Source: Eutreptiella sp. 'Long Island Sound 2002' (taxonomy: Eukaryota > Euglenozoa > Euglenophyceae > Eutreptiales > Eutreptiaceae). From it: DNA of 64,000 nucleotides. The position numbers and the translations under genes are program-made. Within the stretch, counting starts at the first letter, position 1, and each line of letters begins with the position of its first letter. This document shows, in pieces, positions 1 to 13,666 of this stretch. Under the pieces are notes generated by a model. The model made no database searches. It was not told where the DNA came from and saw nothing but the letters and a program-made list of their open reading frames with translations. The DNA is taken from contig OZ038397.1 in NCBI GenBank assembly GCA_964036045.1, positions 23,693,342 through 23,757,341 on the forward strand, in the 5' to 3' direction.

Positions 1-540
1 ATGCGCCCTCCATGCGCCCTCCATGCGCCCTCCATGCGCCCTCCATGCGCCCTCCATGCGCCCTCCATGCGCCCACTATGCGCCCTCCATGCGCCCTCCA
101 TGCGCCCTCCATGCGCCCTCTATGCGCCCTCTATGCGCCCTCTATGCGCCCTTCATGCGCCCTCCATGCGCCCTCTATGCGCCCTCCATGCGCCCTCCAT
201 GCGCCCTCTATGCGCCCTCTATGCGCCCTCCATGCGCCCTCCATGCGCCCTCTATGCGCCCTCCATGCGCCCTCCATGCGCCCTCCATGCGCCCTCCATG
301 CGCCCTCCATGCGCCTTCCATGCGCCCTCTGTGCGCCCTCCATGCGCCCTCCATGCGCCCTCCATGCGCCCTCCATGCGCCCTCCATGCGCCCTCCATGC
401 GCCCTCCCTGCGCCCTCCATGCGCCCTCTGTGCGCCCACTATGCGCCCTCCATGCGCCCTCCATGCGCCCTCCATGCGCCCTCCATGCGCCCTCCATGCG
501 CCCTCTATGCGCCCACTATGCGCCCTCCATGCGCCCTCCA

Positions 541-1200
541 TGCGCCCATGCGCCCTCTATGTGCCCTCCATGCGCCCTCTATGTGCCCTCTGTGCGCCCA
601 CTATGCGCCTTCCATGCGCCCTCCATGCGCCCTCCATGCGCCCTCCATGCGCCCTCCATGCGCCCTCCATGCGCCCTCTATGCGCCCACTATGCGCCCTC
701 CATGCGCCCTCCATGCGCCCATGCGCCCTCTATGTGCCCTCCATGCGCCCTCCATGCGCCCTCTATGTGCCCTCCATGCGCCCTCCATGCGCCCTCCATG
801 CGCCCTCCATGCGCCCTCCATGCGCCCTCCATGCGCCCTCCCTGCGCCCTCCATGCGCCCTCTGTGCGCCCACTATGCGCCCTCCATGCGCCCTCCATGC
901 GCCCTCCATGCGCCCTCCATGCGCCCTCCATGCGCCCTCCATGCGCCCACTATGCGCCCTCCATGCGCCCTCCATGCGCCCATGCGCCCTCTATGTGCCC
1001 TCCATGCGCCCTCTATGCGCCCTCTATGCGCCCACTATGCGCCTTCCATGCGCCCTCCATGCGCCCTCCATGCGCCCTCCATGCGCCCTCCATGCGCCCT
1101 CCATGCGCCCTCTATGCGCCCACTATGCGCCCTCCATGCGCCCTCCATGCGCCCATGCGCCCTCTATGTGCCCTCCATGCGCCCTCTATGTGCCCTCTGT
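541..1200. repeat. Sub-block of the 11-bp satellite containing 8-bp units
   Basis: Four times, near 542, 717, 981 and 1151, a unit lacks three bases and reads ATGCGCCC before the next ATG. Each event is followed by the same run of variants, ATGTGCC units and then mostly a CTGTGCGCCCACT and an ATGCGCCTTCC. The short unit and its neighbours were therefore copied together as one longer repeat. This is the left, less regular part of the satellite. Confidence 0.8.
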
Positions 1201-3379
1201 GCGCCCACTATGCGCCTTCCATGCGCCCTCCATGCGCCCTCCATGCGCCCTCCATGCGCCCTCCATGCGCCCTCCATGCGCCCACTATGAGCCCTCCATG
1301 CGCCCTCCATGCGCCCACTATGCGCCCTCCATGCGCCCTCCACGCGCCCTCCATGCGCCCTCCATGCGCCCTCTATGCGCCCTCTATGCGCCCTCCATGC
1401 GCCCTCTATGCGCCCTCCATGCGCCCTCCATGCGCCCTCTATGCGCCCTCCATGCGCCCTCCATGCACCCTCCATGCGCCCTCCATGCGCCCTCCATGCG
1501 CCCTCCATGCGCCCTCTGTGCGCCCACTATGCGCCCTCCATGCGCCCTCTATGCGCCCTCTATGCGCCCTCCATGCGCCCTCTATGCGCCCTCCATGCAC
1601 CCTCCATGCGCCCTCCATGCGCCCTCCATGCGCCCTCCATGCGCCCTCTGTGCGCCCACTATGCGCCCTCCATGCGCCCTCCATGCGCCCTCCATGCGCC
1701 CTCTATGCGCCCTCTATGCGCCCTCCATGCGCCCTCTATGCGCCCTCCATGCACCCTCCATGCGCCCTCCATGCGCCCTCCATGCGCCCTCCGTGCACCC
1801 TCCGTGCGCCCTCCATGCGCCCTCCATGCGCCCTCCATGCGCCCTCCATGCGCCCTCTATGTGCCCTCCGTGCGCCCTCCATGCGCCCTCCATGCGCCCT
1901 CCATGCGCCCTCTATGCGCCCTCTATGCGCCCTCTATGGGCCCTCTATGCGCCCTCCATGCGCCCTCCATGCGCCCTCTATGCCCCCTCCACGCGCCCTC
2001 CGTGCGCCCTCCATGCGCCCTCTATGCGCCCTCCATGCGCCCTCCATGCACCCTCCATGCACCCTCCATGCGCCCTCCATGCACCCTCCATGCACCCTCC
2101 ATGCGCCCTCTATGCGCCCTCTATGCGCCCTCTATGCGCCCTCCATGCGCCCTCCATGCGCCCTCTATGCGCCCTCTATGCGCCCTCCATGCGCCCTCTA
2201 TGCGCCCTCCATGCACCCTCCATGCGCCCTCCATGCGCCCTCCATGCGCCCTCCATGCGCCCTCTGTGCGCCCACTATGCGCCCTCCATGCGCCCTCCAT
2301 GCGCCCTCTATGTGCCCTCCGTGCGCCCTCCATGCGCCCTCCATGCGCCCTCCATGCGCCCTCTATGCGCCCTCTATGCGCCCTCTATGGGCCCTCTATG
2401 CGCCCTCCATGCGCCCTCCATGCGCCCTCTATGCCCCCTCCACGCGCCCTCCGTGCGCCCTCCATGCGCCCTCTATGCGCCCTCCATGCGCCCTCCATGC
2501 ACCCTCCATGCACCCTCCATGCGCCCTCCATGCACCCTCCATGCACCCTCCATGCGCCCTCTATGCGCCCTCTATGCGCCCTCTATGCGCCCTCCATGCG
2601 CCCTCCATGCGCCCTCTATGCGCCCTCTATGCGCCCTCCATGCGCCCTCTATGCGCCCTCCATGCACCCTCCATGCGCCCTCCATGCGCCCTCCATGCGC
2701 CCTCCGTGCACCCTCCGTGCGCCCTCCATGCGCCCTCCATGCGCCCTCCATGCGCCCTCCATGCGCCCTCTATGTGCCCTCCGTGCGCCCTCCATGCGCC
2801 CTCCATGCGCCCTCCATGCGCCCTCTATGCGCCCTCTATGCGCCCTCTATGGGCCCTCTATGCGCCCTCCATGCGCCCTCCATGCGCCCTCTATGCCCCC
2901 TCCACGCGCCCTCCGTGCGCCCTCCATGCGCCCTCTATGCGCCCTCCATGCGCCCTCCATGCGCCCTCTATGCGCCCTCTATGCGCCCTCCATGCGCCCT
3001 CTATGCGCCCTCCATGCGCCCTCCATGGTCCCTCCATGCGCCCTCTATGCGCCCTCCATGCGCCCTCCATGCGCCCTCCATGCGCCCACTATGCGCCCTC
3101 TATGCGCCCTCCATGCGCCCTCCATGCACCCTCTATGCGCCCTCCATGCGCCCTCCATGCGCCCTCTATGCGCCCTCTATGCGCCCTCTACGCGCCCTCC
3201 ATGCGCCCTCTATGCGCCGCCTATGCGCCCTCTATGCGCCCTCCATGCACCCTCCACGCGCCCTCCATGCGCCCTCCATGCGCCCTCCATGCGCCCTCTA
3301 TGCGCCCTCTATGCGCCCTCTACGCGCCCTCCATGCGCCCTCCATGCGCCGTCTATTCGCCCTCCATGCGCCCTCCATG

Positions 3380-6300
3380 CGCCCTCCATGCGCCCGCATG
3401 CGCCCTCCATGCGCCCTCCATGCGCCCTCTATGCGCCCTCCATGCGCCCTCCATGCGCCCTCTATGCGCCCTCCATGCGCCCTCTATGCGCCCTCTGTGC
3501 GCCCACTATGCGCCCTCCATGCGCCCTCCATGCGCCCTCCATGTCCCTCCATGCGCCCTCCATGCACCCTCCATGCGCCCTCCATGCGCCCAATATGCGC
3601 CCTCTATGCGCCCTCTATGCGCCCTCTATGCGCCCTCTGTGCGCCCACTATGCGCCCTCCATGCGCCCTCCATGCGCCCTCTATGCGCCCTCCATGCGCC
3701 CTCTATGCGCCCTCTATGCGCCCTCTGTGCGCCCTCCATGCGCCCTCCATGCGCCCTCCATGCGCCCTCTATGCGCCCTCTATGCGCCCTCCATGCGCCC
3801 ACTATGCGCCTTCCATGCGCCCTCCATGCACCTTCCATGCGCCCTCCATGCGCCCTCTATGCGCCCTCCATGCGCCCTCCATGCGCCCTCAATGCGCCCT
3901 CTATGCGCCCTCCATGCGCCCTCTATGCGCCCTCTGTGCGCCCACTATGCGCCCTCCATGCGCCCTCCATGCGCCCACTATGCGCCTTCCATGCGCCCTC
4001 CATGCGCCCTCCATGCACCTTCCATGCGCCCTCCATGCGCCCTCCATGCTCCTTCTATGCGCCCTCTATGCGCCCTCTATGCGCCCTCCATGCGCCCTCC
4101 ATGCGCCCTCCATGCGCCCTCCATGCGCCCTCCATGCGCCCTCAATGCGCCCTCTATGCGCCCTCCATGTCCCTCCATGCGCCCTCCATGCACCCTCCAT
4201 GCGCCCTCCATGCGCCCAATATGCGCCCTCTATGCGCCCTCTATGCGCCCTCTATGCGCCCTCTGTGCGCCCACTATGCGCCCTCCATGCGCCCTCCATG
4301 CGCCCACTATGCGCCCTCCATGCGCCCTCCATGCACCTTCCATGCGCCCTCCATGCGCCCTCCATGCTCCTTCTATGCGCCCTCTATGCGCCCTCTATGC
4401 GCCCTCCATGCGCCCTCCATGCGCCCTCCATGCGCCCTCCATGCGCCCTCCATGCGCCCTCCATGCGCCCTCAATGCGCCCTCTATGCGCCCTCCATGCG
4501 CCCTCCATGCGCCCTCTATGCGCCCTCTGTGCGCCCACTATGCGCCCTCCATGCGCCCTCCATGCGCCCACTATGCGCCTTCCATGCGCCCTCCATGCAC
4601 CTTCCATGCGCCCTCCATGCGCCCTCTATGCGCCCTCCATGCGCCCTCCATGCGCCCTCCATGCGCCCTCCATGCGCCCTCAATGCGCCCTCTATGCGCC
4701 CTCTATGCGCCCTCTATGCGCCCTCCATGCTCCTTCTATGCGCCCTCTATGCGCCCTCCATGCGCCCTCCATGCGCCCTCTATGTGCCCTCCATGTGCCC
4801 TCCATGTGCCCTCCATGCGCCCTCTATGAGCCCTCCATGCGCCCTCTATGCGCCCTCTGTGCGCCCACTATGCGCCCTCCATGCGCCCTCCATGCGCCCT
4901 CCAAGCGCCCTCCATGCGCCCCCTATGCGCCCTCTATGCGCCCTCCATGCGCCCACTATGCGCCCTCCATGCGCCCTCCATGCGCCCTCCATGCGCCCTC
5001 CATGCGCCCCCTATGCGCCCTCCGTGCGCCCTCCATGCGCCCTCCATGCGCCCTCTATGCGCCCTCCATGCGCCCTCCATGCGCCCTCCATGCGCCCTCT
5101 ATGCGCCCTCTGTGCGCCCACTATGCGCCCTCTATGCGCCCTCTGTGCGCCCTTCATGCGCCCTCCATGCGCCCTCCATGCGCCCTCTATGCGCCCTCCA
5201 TGCGCCCTCCATGCGCCCTCCATGCGCCCTCCGTGCGCCCTCCATGCGCCCTCCGTGCGCCCTCTATGCGCCCTCCATGCGCCCTCCATGCGCCCTCTAT
5301 GCGCCCTCTGTGCGCCCTCTATGCGCCCTCCATGCGCCCTCCATGCGCCCTCCATGCGCCCTCCGTGCGCCCTCCATGTGCCCTCCATGAGCCCTCCATG
5401 CGCCCTCTATTCGCCCTCCATGCGCCCTCCATGCGCCCTCCATGCGCCCTCCATGCGCTCTCTGTGCGCCCACTATGCGTCCTCCATGCGCCCTCCATGC
5501 GCCCTCTATGCACCCTCTGTGCGCCCACTATGCGCCCTCCATGCGCCCTCTATGCGCCCTCTATGCGCCCTCCATGCGCCCTCCATGCGCCCTCTATGCG
5601 CCCTCCATGCGCCCACTATGTGCCCTCTATGCGCCCTCCATGCGCCCTCTATGCGCCCTCTGTGCGCCCTCTATGCGCCCTCCATGCGCCCTCCATGCGC
5701 CCTCCATGCGCCCTCCGTGCGCCCTCCATGCGCACTCCATGAGCCCTCCATGCGCCCTCTATTCGCCCTCCATGCGCCCTCCATGCGCCCTCCATGCGCC
5801 CTCCATGCGCTCTCTGTGCGCCCACTATGCGCCCTCCATGCGCCCTCCATGCGCCCTCTATGCACCCTCTGTGCGCCCACTATGCGCCCTCCATGCGCCC
5901 TCTATGCGCCCTCTATGCGCCCTCCATGCGCCCTCCATGCGCCCTCCATGCGCCCTCCATGCGCCCTCTATGCGCCCTCCATGCGCCCTCCATGCGCCCT
6001 CCATGCGCCCTCTATGCGCCCTCCATGCGCCCACTATGCGCCCTCTATGCGCCCTCCATGCGCCCTCTATGCGCCCTCTATGCGCCCTCTATGCGCCCTC
6101 CATGCGCCCACTATGCGCCCTCTATGCGCCCTCCATGCGCCCTCTATGCGCCCTCTATGCGCCCTCTATGTGCCCTCCGTGCGCCCTCCATGCGCCCTCC
6201 ATGCGCCCTCCATGCGCCCTCTATGCGCCCTCTATGCGCCCTCTATGGGCCCTCTATGCGCCCTCCATGCGCCCTCCATGCGCCCTCTATGCCCCCTCCA

Positions 6301-7100
6301 CGCGCCCTCCGTGCGCCCTCCATGCGCCCTCTATGCGCCCTCCATGCGCCCTCCATGCGCCCTCTATGCGCCCTCTATGCGCCCTCCATGCGCCCTCTAT
6401 GCGCCGTCTATTCGCCCTCTATGCGCCCTCCATGCGCCCTCTATGCGCCCTCCGTGCGCCCTCCATGCGCCCTCCATGCGCCGTCTATTCGCCCTCCATG
6501 CGCCCTCTATGCACCCTCTATGTGCCCTCCATGCGCCCTCCATGCGCCCTCCATGCGCCCTCCATGCGCCCTCCATGCGCCGTCTATTCGCCCTCCATGC
6601 GCCCTCCATGCGCCCTCCATGCGCCCTCCATGCGCCCTCTATGCGCCCTCCATGCGCCCTCCATGCGCCCTCTATGCGCCCTCCATGCGCCCTCTATGGG
6701 CCCTCTATGCGCCCTCCATGCGCCCTCCATGCGCCCTCTATGCCCCCTCCACGCGCCCTCCGTGCGCCCTCCATGCGCCCTCTATGCGCCCTCCATGCGC
6801 CCTCCATGCGCCCTCTATGCACCCTCTATGTGCCCTCCATGCGCCCTCTATGCGCCCTCTATGCGCCCTCCATGCGCCCTCCATGCGCCGTCTATTCGCC
6901 CTCCATGCGCCCTCCATGCGCCCTCCATGCGCCCGCATGCGCCCTCCATGCCCCCTCCATGCGCCCTCTATGTGCCCTCCATGCGCCCTCCATGCGCCCT
7001 CTATGCGCCCTCCATGCGCCCTCTATGCGCCCTCTGTGCGCCCACTATGCGCCCTCCATGCGCCCTCCATGCGCCCTCCATGTCCCTCCATGCGCCCTGC
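3380..7100. repeat. Part of the 11-bp satellite with 10-bp units that shift the register
   Basis: Units of 10 bp occur here: ATGCGCCCGC near 3389 and 6928, and ATGTCCCTCC near 3541, 4168 and 7080. Each changes the 11-bp phase by one. The same pair of oddities recurs in the same order near 3.4-3.6 kb and 6.9-7.1 kb, which indicates a longer duplication of this stretch. I see no register-changing unit to the right of about 7.1 kb. Confidence 0.7.
5319..5880. repeat. 352-bp tandem duplication inside the 11-bp satellite
   Basis: A run of variants recurs at an offset of 352 bp, which is exactly 32 units. The run is an ATGAGCC unit, CTATTCGCC, ATGCGCTCTCTGTGCGCCC and a CTATGCACCCTCTGTGC unit. The ATGAGCC markers lie near 5387 and 5739. 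The second copy differs at single bases, for example in the CATGTGCC unit of the first copy versus CATGCGCAC in the second. Confidence 0.8.
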
Positions 7101-7615
7101 ATGCACCCTCCATGCGCCCTCCATGCGCCCAATATGCGCCCTCTATGCGCCCTCTATGCGCCCTCTATGCGCCCTCTGTGCGCCCACTATGCGCCCTCCA
7201 TGCGCCCTCTATGCGCCCTCCATGCGCCCTCTATGCGCCCTCTATGCGCCCTCTGTGCGCCCTCCATGCGCCCTCCATGCGCCCTCTGTGCGCCCACTAT
7301 GCGCCCTCTATGCGCCCTCCATGCGCCCACTATGCGCCTTCCATGCGCCCTCCATGCAGCTTCCATGCGCCCTCCATGCGCCCTCTATGCGCCCTCCATG
7401 CGCCCTCCATGCGCCCTCCATGCGCCCTCAATGCGCCCTCTATGCGCCCTCCATGCGCCCTCTATGCGCCCTCTGTGCGCCCACTATGCGCCCTCCATGC
7501 GCCCTCCATGCGCCCACTATGCGCCTTCCATGCGCCCTCCATGCGCCCTCCATGCACCTTCCATGCGCCCTCCATGCGCCCTCCATGCTCCTTCTATGCG
7601 CCCTCTATGCGCCCT

Positions 7616-8092
7616 CTATGCGCCCTCCATGCGCCCTCCATGCGCCCTCCATGCGCCCTCCATGCGCCCTCCATGCGCCCTCCATGCGCCCTCAATGCGC
7701 CCTCTATGCGCCCTCCATGCGCCCTCCATGCGCCCTCTATGCGCCCTCTGTGCGCCCACTATGCGCCCTCCATGCGCCCTCCATGCGCCCACTATGCGCC
7801 CTCCATGCGCCCTCCATGCACCTTCCATGCGCCCTCCATGCGCCCTCCATGCTCCTTCTATGCGCCCTCTATGCGCCCTCTATGCGCCCTCCATGCGCCC
7901 TCCATGCGCCCTCCATGCGCCCTCCATGCGCCCTCCATGCGCCCTCCATGCACCCTCAATGCGCCCTCTATGCGCCCTCCATGCGCCCTCCATGCGCCCT
8001 CTATGCGCCCTCTGTGCGCCCACTATGCGCCCTCCATGCGCCCTCCATGCGCCCACTATGCGCCTTCCATGCGCCCTCCATGCACCTTCCAT
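7616..8092. repeat. 264-bp duplicated segment inside the 11-bp satellite
   Basis: The pattern of ATGCTCCTTCT, CTCAATGCGCC, CTGTGCGCCCACT and ATGCACCTTCC units at 7616-7828 recurs at 7880-8092, an offset of 264 bp or 24 units, with one visible difference in an ATGCGCCTTCC unit. Related copies of the same variant string also occur around 4.0-4.6, 8.1-8.3, 11.1-11.5, 12.2-12.6 and 18.2-19.3 kb, so this is one of the most widely copied sub-blocks. Confidence 0.7.
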
Positions 8093-9419
8093 GCGCCCTC
8101 CATGCGCCCTCTATGCGCCCTCCATGCGCCCTCCATGCGCCCTCCATGCGCCCTCAATGCGCCCTCTATGCGCCCTCCATGCGCCCTCTATGCGCCCTCT
8201 GTGCGCCCACTATGCGCCCTCCATGCGTCCTCCATGCGCCCACTATGCGCCTTCCATGCGCCCTCCATGCGCCCTCCATGCACCTTCCATGCGCCCTCCA
8301 TGCGCCCTCCATGCTCCTTCTATGCGCCCTCTATGCGCCCTCTATGCGCCCTCCATGCGCCCTCCATGCGCCCTCCATGCGCCCTCTATGCGCCCTCTGT
8401 GCGCCCACTATGCGCCCTCCATGCGCCCTCCATGCGCCCACTATGCGCCCTCCATGCGCCCTCCATGCGCCCTCCATGCGCCCTCCCAGCGCCCTCTATG
8501 CGCCCTCTATGCGCCCTCCATGCGGCCTCCATGCGCCCTCCATGCGCCCTCCATGCGCCCTCCATGCGCCCTCTATGCGCCCTCTATGCGCCCTCCATGC
8601 TCCTTCTATGCGCCCTCTATGCGCCCTCCATGCGCCCTCCATGCGCCCTCCATGCGCCCTCTATGCGCCCTCCATGCGCCCTCCATGCGCCCTCCATGCG
8701 CCCTCTATGCGCCCTCCATGCGCCCTCCATGCGCCCTCCATGCGCCCTCCATGCGCCCTCCATGCGCCCTCTATGCGCCCTCCATGCGCCCTCCATGCGC
8801 CCTCTATGCGCCCTCCATGCGCCCTCCATGCGCCCTCCATGCGCCCTCCATGCGCCCTCTATGCGCCCTCCATGCTCCTTCTATGCGCCCTCTATGCGCC
8901 CTCCATGCGCCCTCTATGCGCCCTCTATGCGCCCTCCATGCGCCCTCCATGCGCCCTCTATGCGCCCTCTGTGCGCCCACTATGCGCCCTCCATGCGCCC
9001 TCCATGCGCCCTCCATGCGCCCTCCATGCGCCCCCTATGCGCCCTCTATGCGCCCTCCATGCGCCCACTATGCGCCCTCCATGCGCCCTCCATGCGCCCT
9101 CCATGCGCCCCCTATGCGCCCTCCGTGCGCCCTCCATGCGCCCTCCATGCGCCCTCTATGCGCCCTCCATGCGCCCTCCATGCGCCCTCCATGCGCCCTC
9201 TATGCGCCCTCTGTGCGCCCACTATGCGCCCTCTATGCGCCCTCTGTGCGCCCTTCATGCGCCCTCTATGCGCCCTCCATGCGCCCTCTATGCGCCCTCC
9301 ATGCGCCCTCCATGCGCCCTCCATGCGCCCTCCGTGCGCCCTCCATGCGCCCTCCATGCGCCCTCCGTGCGCCCTCTATGCGCCCTCCATGCGCCCTCTA
9401 TGCGCCCTCTGTGCGCCCT

Positions 9420-12400
9420 CTATGCGCCCTCCATGCGCCCTCCATGCGCCCTCCATGCGCCCTCCGTGAACCCTCCATGCGCCCTCCATGAGCCCTCCAT
9501 GCGCCCTCTATGCGCCCTCCATGCGCCCTCCATGCGCCCTCCATGCGCCCTCCATGCGCTCTCTGTGCGCCCACTATGCGCCCTCCATGCGCCCTCCATG
9601 CGCCCTCTATGCACCCTCTGTGCGCCCACTATGCGCCCTCCATGCGCCCTCCATGCGCCCTCCATGCGCCCTCTATGCGCCCTCCATGCGCCCACTATGC
9701 GCCCTCTATGCGCCCTCCATGCGCCCTCTATGCGCCCTCCATGCGCCCCCTATGCGCCCTCCATGCGCCCTCTATGCGCCCTCCATGCGCCCTCTATGTG
9801 CCCTCCATGCGCCCTCCATGCGCCCTCCATGCGCCCTCTATGCGCCCACTATGCGCCCTCTATTCGCCCTCCATGCGCCCTCTATGCGCCCCCTATGCGC
9901 CCTCCATGCGCCCTCCATGCGCCCTCCATGCGCCCTCCATGCGCCTTCTATGCGCCCTCTATGCGCCCTCTATGCGCCCTCCATGCGCCCTCTATGCGCC
10001 CTCCATGCGCCCACTATGCGCCCTCCATGCGCCCTCCATGCGCCCTCCATGCGCCCTCCATGCGCCCTCCATGCGCCCTCCATGCGCCCACTATGCGCCC
10101 TCTATGCGCCCTCTATGCGCCCTCCATGCGCCCACTATGCGCCCTCTATGCGCCCTCTATGCGCCCACTATGCGCCCTCCATGCGCCCTCTATGCGCCCT
10201 CCATGCGCCCTCCATGCGCCCTCCATGCGCCCAATATGCGCCCTGTATGCGCCCTGTATGCGCCCTCCATGCGCCCTCCATGCGCCCTCTATGCGCCCTC
10301 TATGTGCCCTCCATGCGCCCTCCGTGCGCCCTCCATGTGCCCTCCATGCGCCCTCTATGCGCCCTCCATGCGCCCTCTATGCGCCCTCTATGCGCCCTCC
10401 ATGCGCCCTCCATGCGCCCTCCATGCGCCCTCTATGCGCCCTCCATGCGCCCTCTATGTGCCCTCCATGCGCCCTCCATGCGCCCTCTATGCGCCCTCTA
10501 TGCGCCCTCTATGCGCCCTCCATGCGCCCTCTATGCGCCCACTATGCGCCCTCTATGCGCCCACTATGCGCCCTCCATGCGCCCTGCATGCGCCCTCTAT
10601 GCGCCCTCCATGCGCCCTCCACGCGCCCTCCATGCGCCCTCCATGCGCCCTCCATGCGCCCTCTATGCGCCCTCCATGCGCCCTCTATGCGCCCTCCATG
10701 CGCCCTCCATGCGCCCTCTATGCGCCCTCCATGCGCCCTCCATGCGCCCTCTATGCGCCCTCCATGCGCCCTCCATGCGCCCTCCATGCGCCCTCCATGC
10801 GCCCTCTATGCGCCCTCCGTGCACCCTCCATGCGCCCTCCATGCGCCCTCTATGCGCCCTCCATGCGCCCTCCATGCGCCCTCCATGCGCCCTCCATGCG
10901 CCCTCCATGCACCCTCCATGCGCCCTCCATGCGCCCTCTATGCGCCCTCTATGCGCCCTCTATGCGCCCTCTGTGCGCCCACTATGCGCCCTCCATGCGC
11001 CCTCCATGCGCCCTCTATGCGCCCTCTGTGCGCCCACTATGCGCCCTCCATGCGCCCTCTACGCGCCCTCTATGCGCCCTCCATGTGCCCTCCATGCGCC
11101 CTCCATGCGCCCTCCATGCGCCCTCCATGCGCCCTCAATGCGCCCTCTATGCGCCCTCCATGCGCCCTCCATGCGCCCTCTATGCGCCCTCTGTGCGCCC
11201 ACTATGCGCCCTCCATGCGCCCTCCATGCGCCCACTATGCGCCTTCCATGCGCCCTCCATGCACCTTCCATGCGCCCTCCATGCGCCCTCTATGCGCCCT
11301 CCATGCGCCCTCCATGCGCCCTCCATGCGCCCTCAATGCGCCCTCTATGCGCCCTCCATGCGCCCTCTATGCGCCCTCTGTGCGCCCACTATGCGCCCTC
11401 CATGCGTCCTCCATGCGCCCACTATGCGCCTTCCATGCGCCCTCCATGCGCCCTCCATGCACCTTCCATGCGCCCTCCATGCGCCCTCCATGCTCCTTCT
11501 ATGCGCCCTCTATGCGCCCTCTATGCGCCCTCCATGCGCCCTCCATGCGCCCTCCATGCGCCCTCCATGCGCCCTCTATGCGCCCTCTGTGCGCCTACTA
11601 TGCGCCCTCCATGCGCCCTCCATGCGCCCACTATGCGCCCTCCATGCGCCCTCTATGCGCCCTCCCAGCGCCCTCTATGCGCCCTCTATGCGCCCTCCAT
11701 GCGGCCTCCATGCGCCCTCCATGCGCCCTCCATGCGCCCTCCATGCGCCCTCCATGCGCCCTCTATGCGCCCTCTATGCGCCCTCCATGCTCCTTCTATG
11801 CGCCCTCTATGCGCCCTCCATGCGCCCTCCATGCGCCCTCCATGCGCCCTCTATGCGCCCTCTATGCGCCCTCCATGCGCCCTCTATGCGCCCTCTATGC
11901 GCCCTCCATGCGCCCTCCATGTGCCCTCTATGCGCCCTCCATGCGCCCTCCATGCGCCCTCCATGCGCCCTCCATGCGCCCTCCATGCGCCCTCCATGCG
12001 CCCTCCATGCGCCCTCCATGCACCCTCCATGCGCCCTCCATGCGCCCTCTATGCGCCCTCTATGCGCCCTCTGTGCGCCCACTATGCGCCCTCCATGCGC
12101 CCTCCATGCGCCCTCTATGCGCCCTCTGTGCGCCCACTATGCGCCCTCCATGCGCCCTCTACGCGCCCTCTATGCGCCCTCCATGTGCCCTCCATGCGCC
12201 CTCCATGCGCCCTCCATGCGCCCTCCATGCGCCCTCAATGCGCCCTCTATGCGCCCTCCATGCGCCCTCCATGCGCCCTCTATGCGCCCTCTGTGCGCCC
12301 ACTATGCGCCCTCCATGCGCCCTCCATGCGCCCACTATGCGCCTTCCATGCGCCCTCCATGCACCTTCCATGCGCCCTCCATGCGCCCTCTATGCGCCCT

Positions 12401-13666
12401 CCATGCGCCCTCCATGCGCCCTCCATGCGCCCTCAATGCGCCCTCTATGCGCCCTCCATGCGCCCTCTATGCGCCCTCTGTGCGCCCACTATGCGCCCTC
12501 CATGCGTCCTCCATGCGCCCACTATGCGCCTTCCATGCGCCCTCCATGCGCCCTCCATGCACCTTCCATGCGCCCTCCATGCGCCCTCCATGCTCCTTCT
12601 ATGCGCCCTCTATGCGCCCTCTATGCGCCTTCCATGCGCCCTCCATGCGCCCTCCATGCGCCCTCCATGCGCCCTCTATGCGCCCTCTGTGCGCCTACTA
12701 TGCGCCCTCCATGCGCCCTCCATGCGCCCACTATGCGCCCTCCATGCGCCCTCTATGCGCCCTCCCAGCGCCCTCTATGCGCCCTCTATGCGCCCTCCAT
12801 GCGGCCTCCATGCGCCCTCCATGCGCCCTCCATGCGCCCTCCATGCGCCCTCCATGCGCCCTCTATGCGCCCTCTATGCGCCCTCCATGCTCCTTCTATG
12901 CGCCCTCTATGCGCCCTCCATGCGCCCTCCATGCGCCCTCCATGCGCCCTCTATGCGCCCTCTATGCGCCCTCCATGCGCCCTCTATGCGCCCTCTATGC
13001 GCCCTCCATGCGCCCTCCATGTGCCCTCTATGCGCCCTCTGTGCGCCCTCCATGCGCCCTCTATGCGCCCTCCATGCGCCCTCCATGCGCCCTCCATGCG
13101 CCCTCTATGCGCCCTCTGTGCGCCCACTATGCGCCCTCTATGCGCCCTCTGTGCGCCCTTCATGCGCCCTCCATGCGCCCTCCATGCGCCCTCTATGCGC
13201 CCTCCATGCGCCCTCCATGCGCCCTCCATGCGCCCTCCATGCGCCCTCCGTGCGCCCTCTATGCGCCCTCCATGCGCCCTCTATGCGCCCTCCATGCGCC
13301 CTCTATGCACCCTCTGTGCGCCCTCTATGCGCCCTCCATGCGCCCTCTATGCGCCCTCCATGCGCCCTCTATGCACCCTCTGTGCGCCCTCTATGCGCCC
13401 TCCATGCGCCCTCCATGCGCCATCCATGCGCCCTCCGTGCGCCCTCCATGCGCCCTCCATGAGCCCTCCGTGCGCCCTCTATGCGCCCTCCATGCGCCCT
13501 CCATGCGCCCTCCATGCGCCCTCCATGCGCTCTCTGTGCGCCCACTATGCGCCCTCCATGCGCCCTCCATGCGCCCTCTATGCACCCTCTGTGCGCCCAC
13601 TATGCGCCCTCCATGCGCCCTCCATGCGCCCTCCATGCGCCCTCTATGCGCCCTCCATGCGCCCAC
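9420..13666. repeat. Long-range duplication in the 11-bp satellite, offset 3,971 bp
   Basis: The segment at 9420-9695 has an ATGAGCC unit, then ATGCGCTCTCTGTGCGCCC, then CTATGCACCCTCTGTGC. It recurs at 13391-13666, an offset of 3,971 bp, which is 361 whole units. The following 500-700 bp match in variant order in both places, with small substitutions, so the copied segment is at least that long. Confidence 0.7.
10950..13100. repeat. 1,100-bp tandem duplication inside the 11-bp satellite
   Basis: From about 10950 a string of rare variants recurs about 1,100 bp (100 units) downstream. It includes CTACGCGCC, ATGTGCC, CTCAATGCGCC, ATGCACCTTCC, CATGCGTCCTCC, CTGTGCGCCTACT, CTCCCAGCGCC and CATGCGGCC. 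Segments 11059-11271 and 12159-12371 are essentially identical. One visible difference between the copies is a CTATGCGCCTTCC near 12630. Confidence 0.85.
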
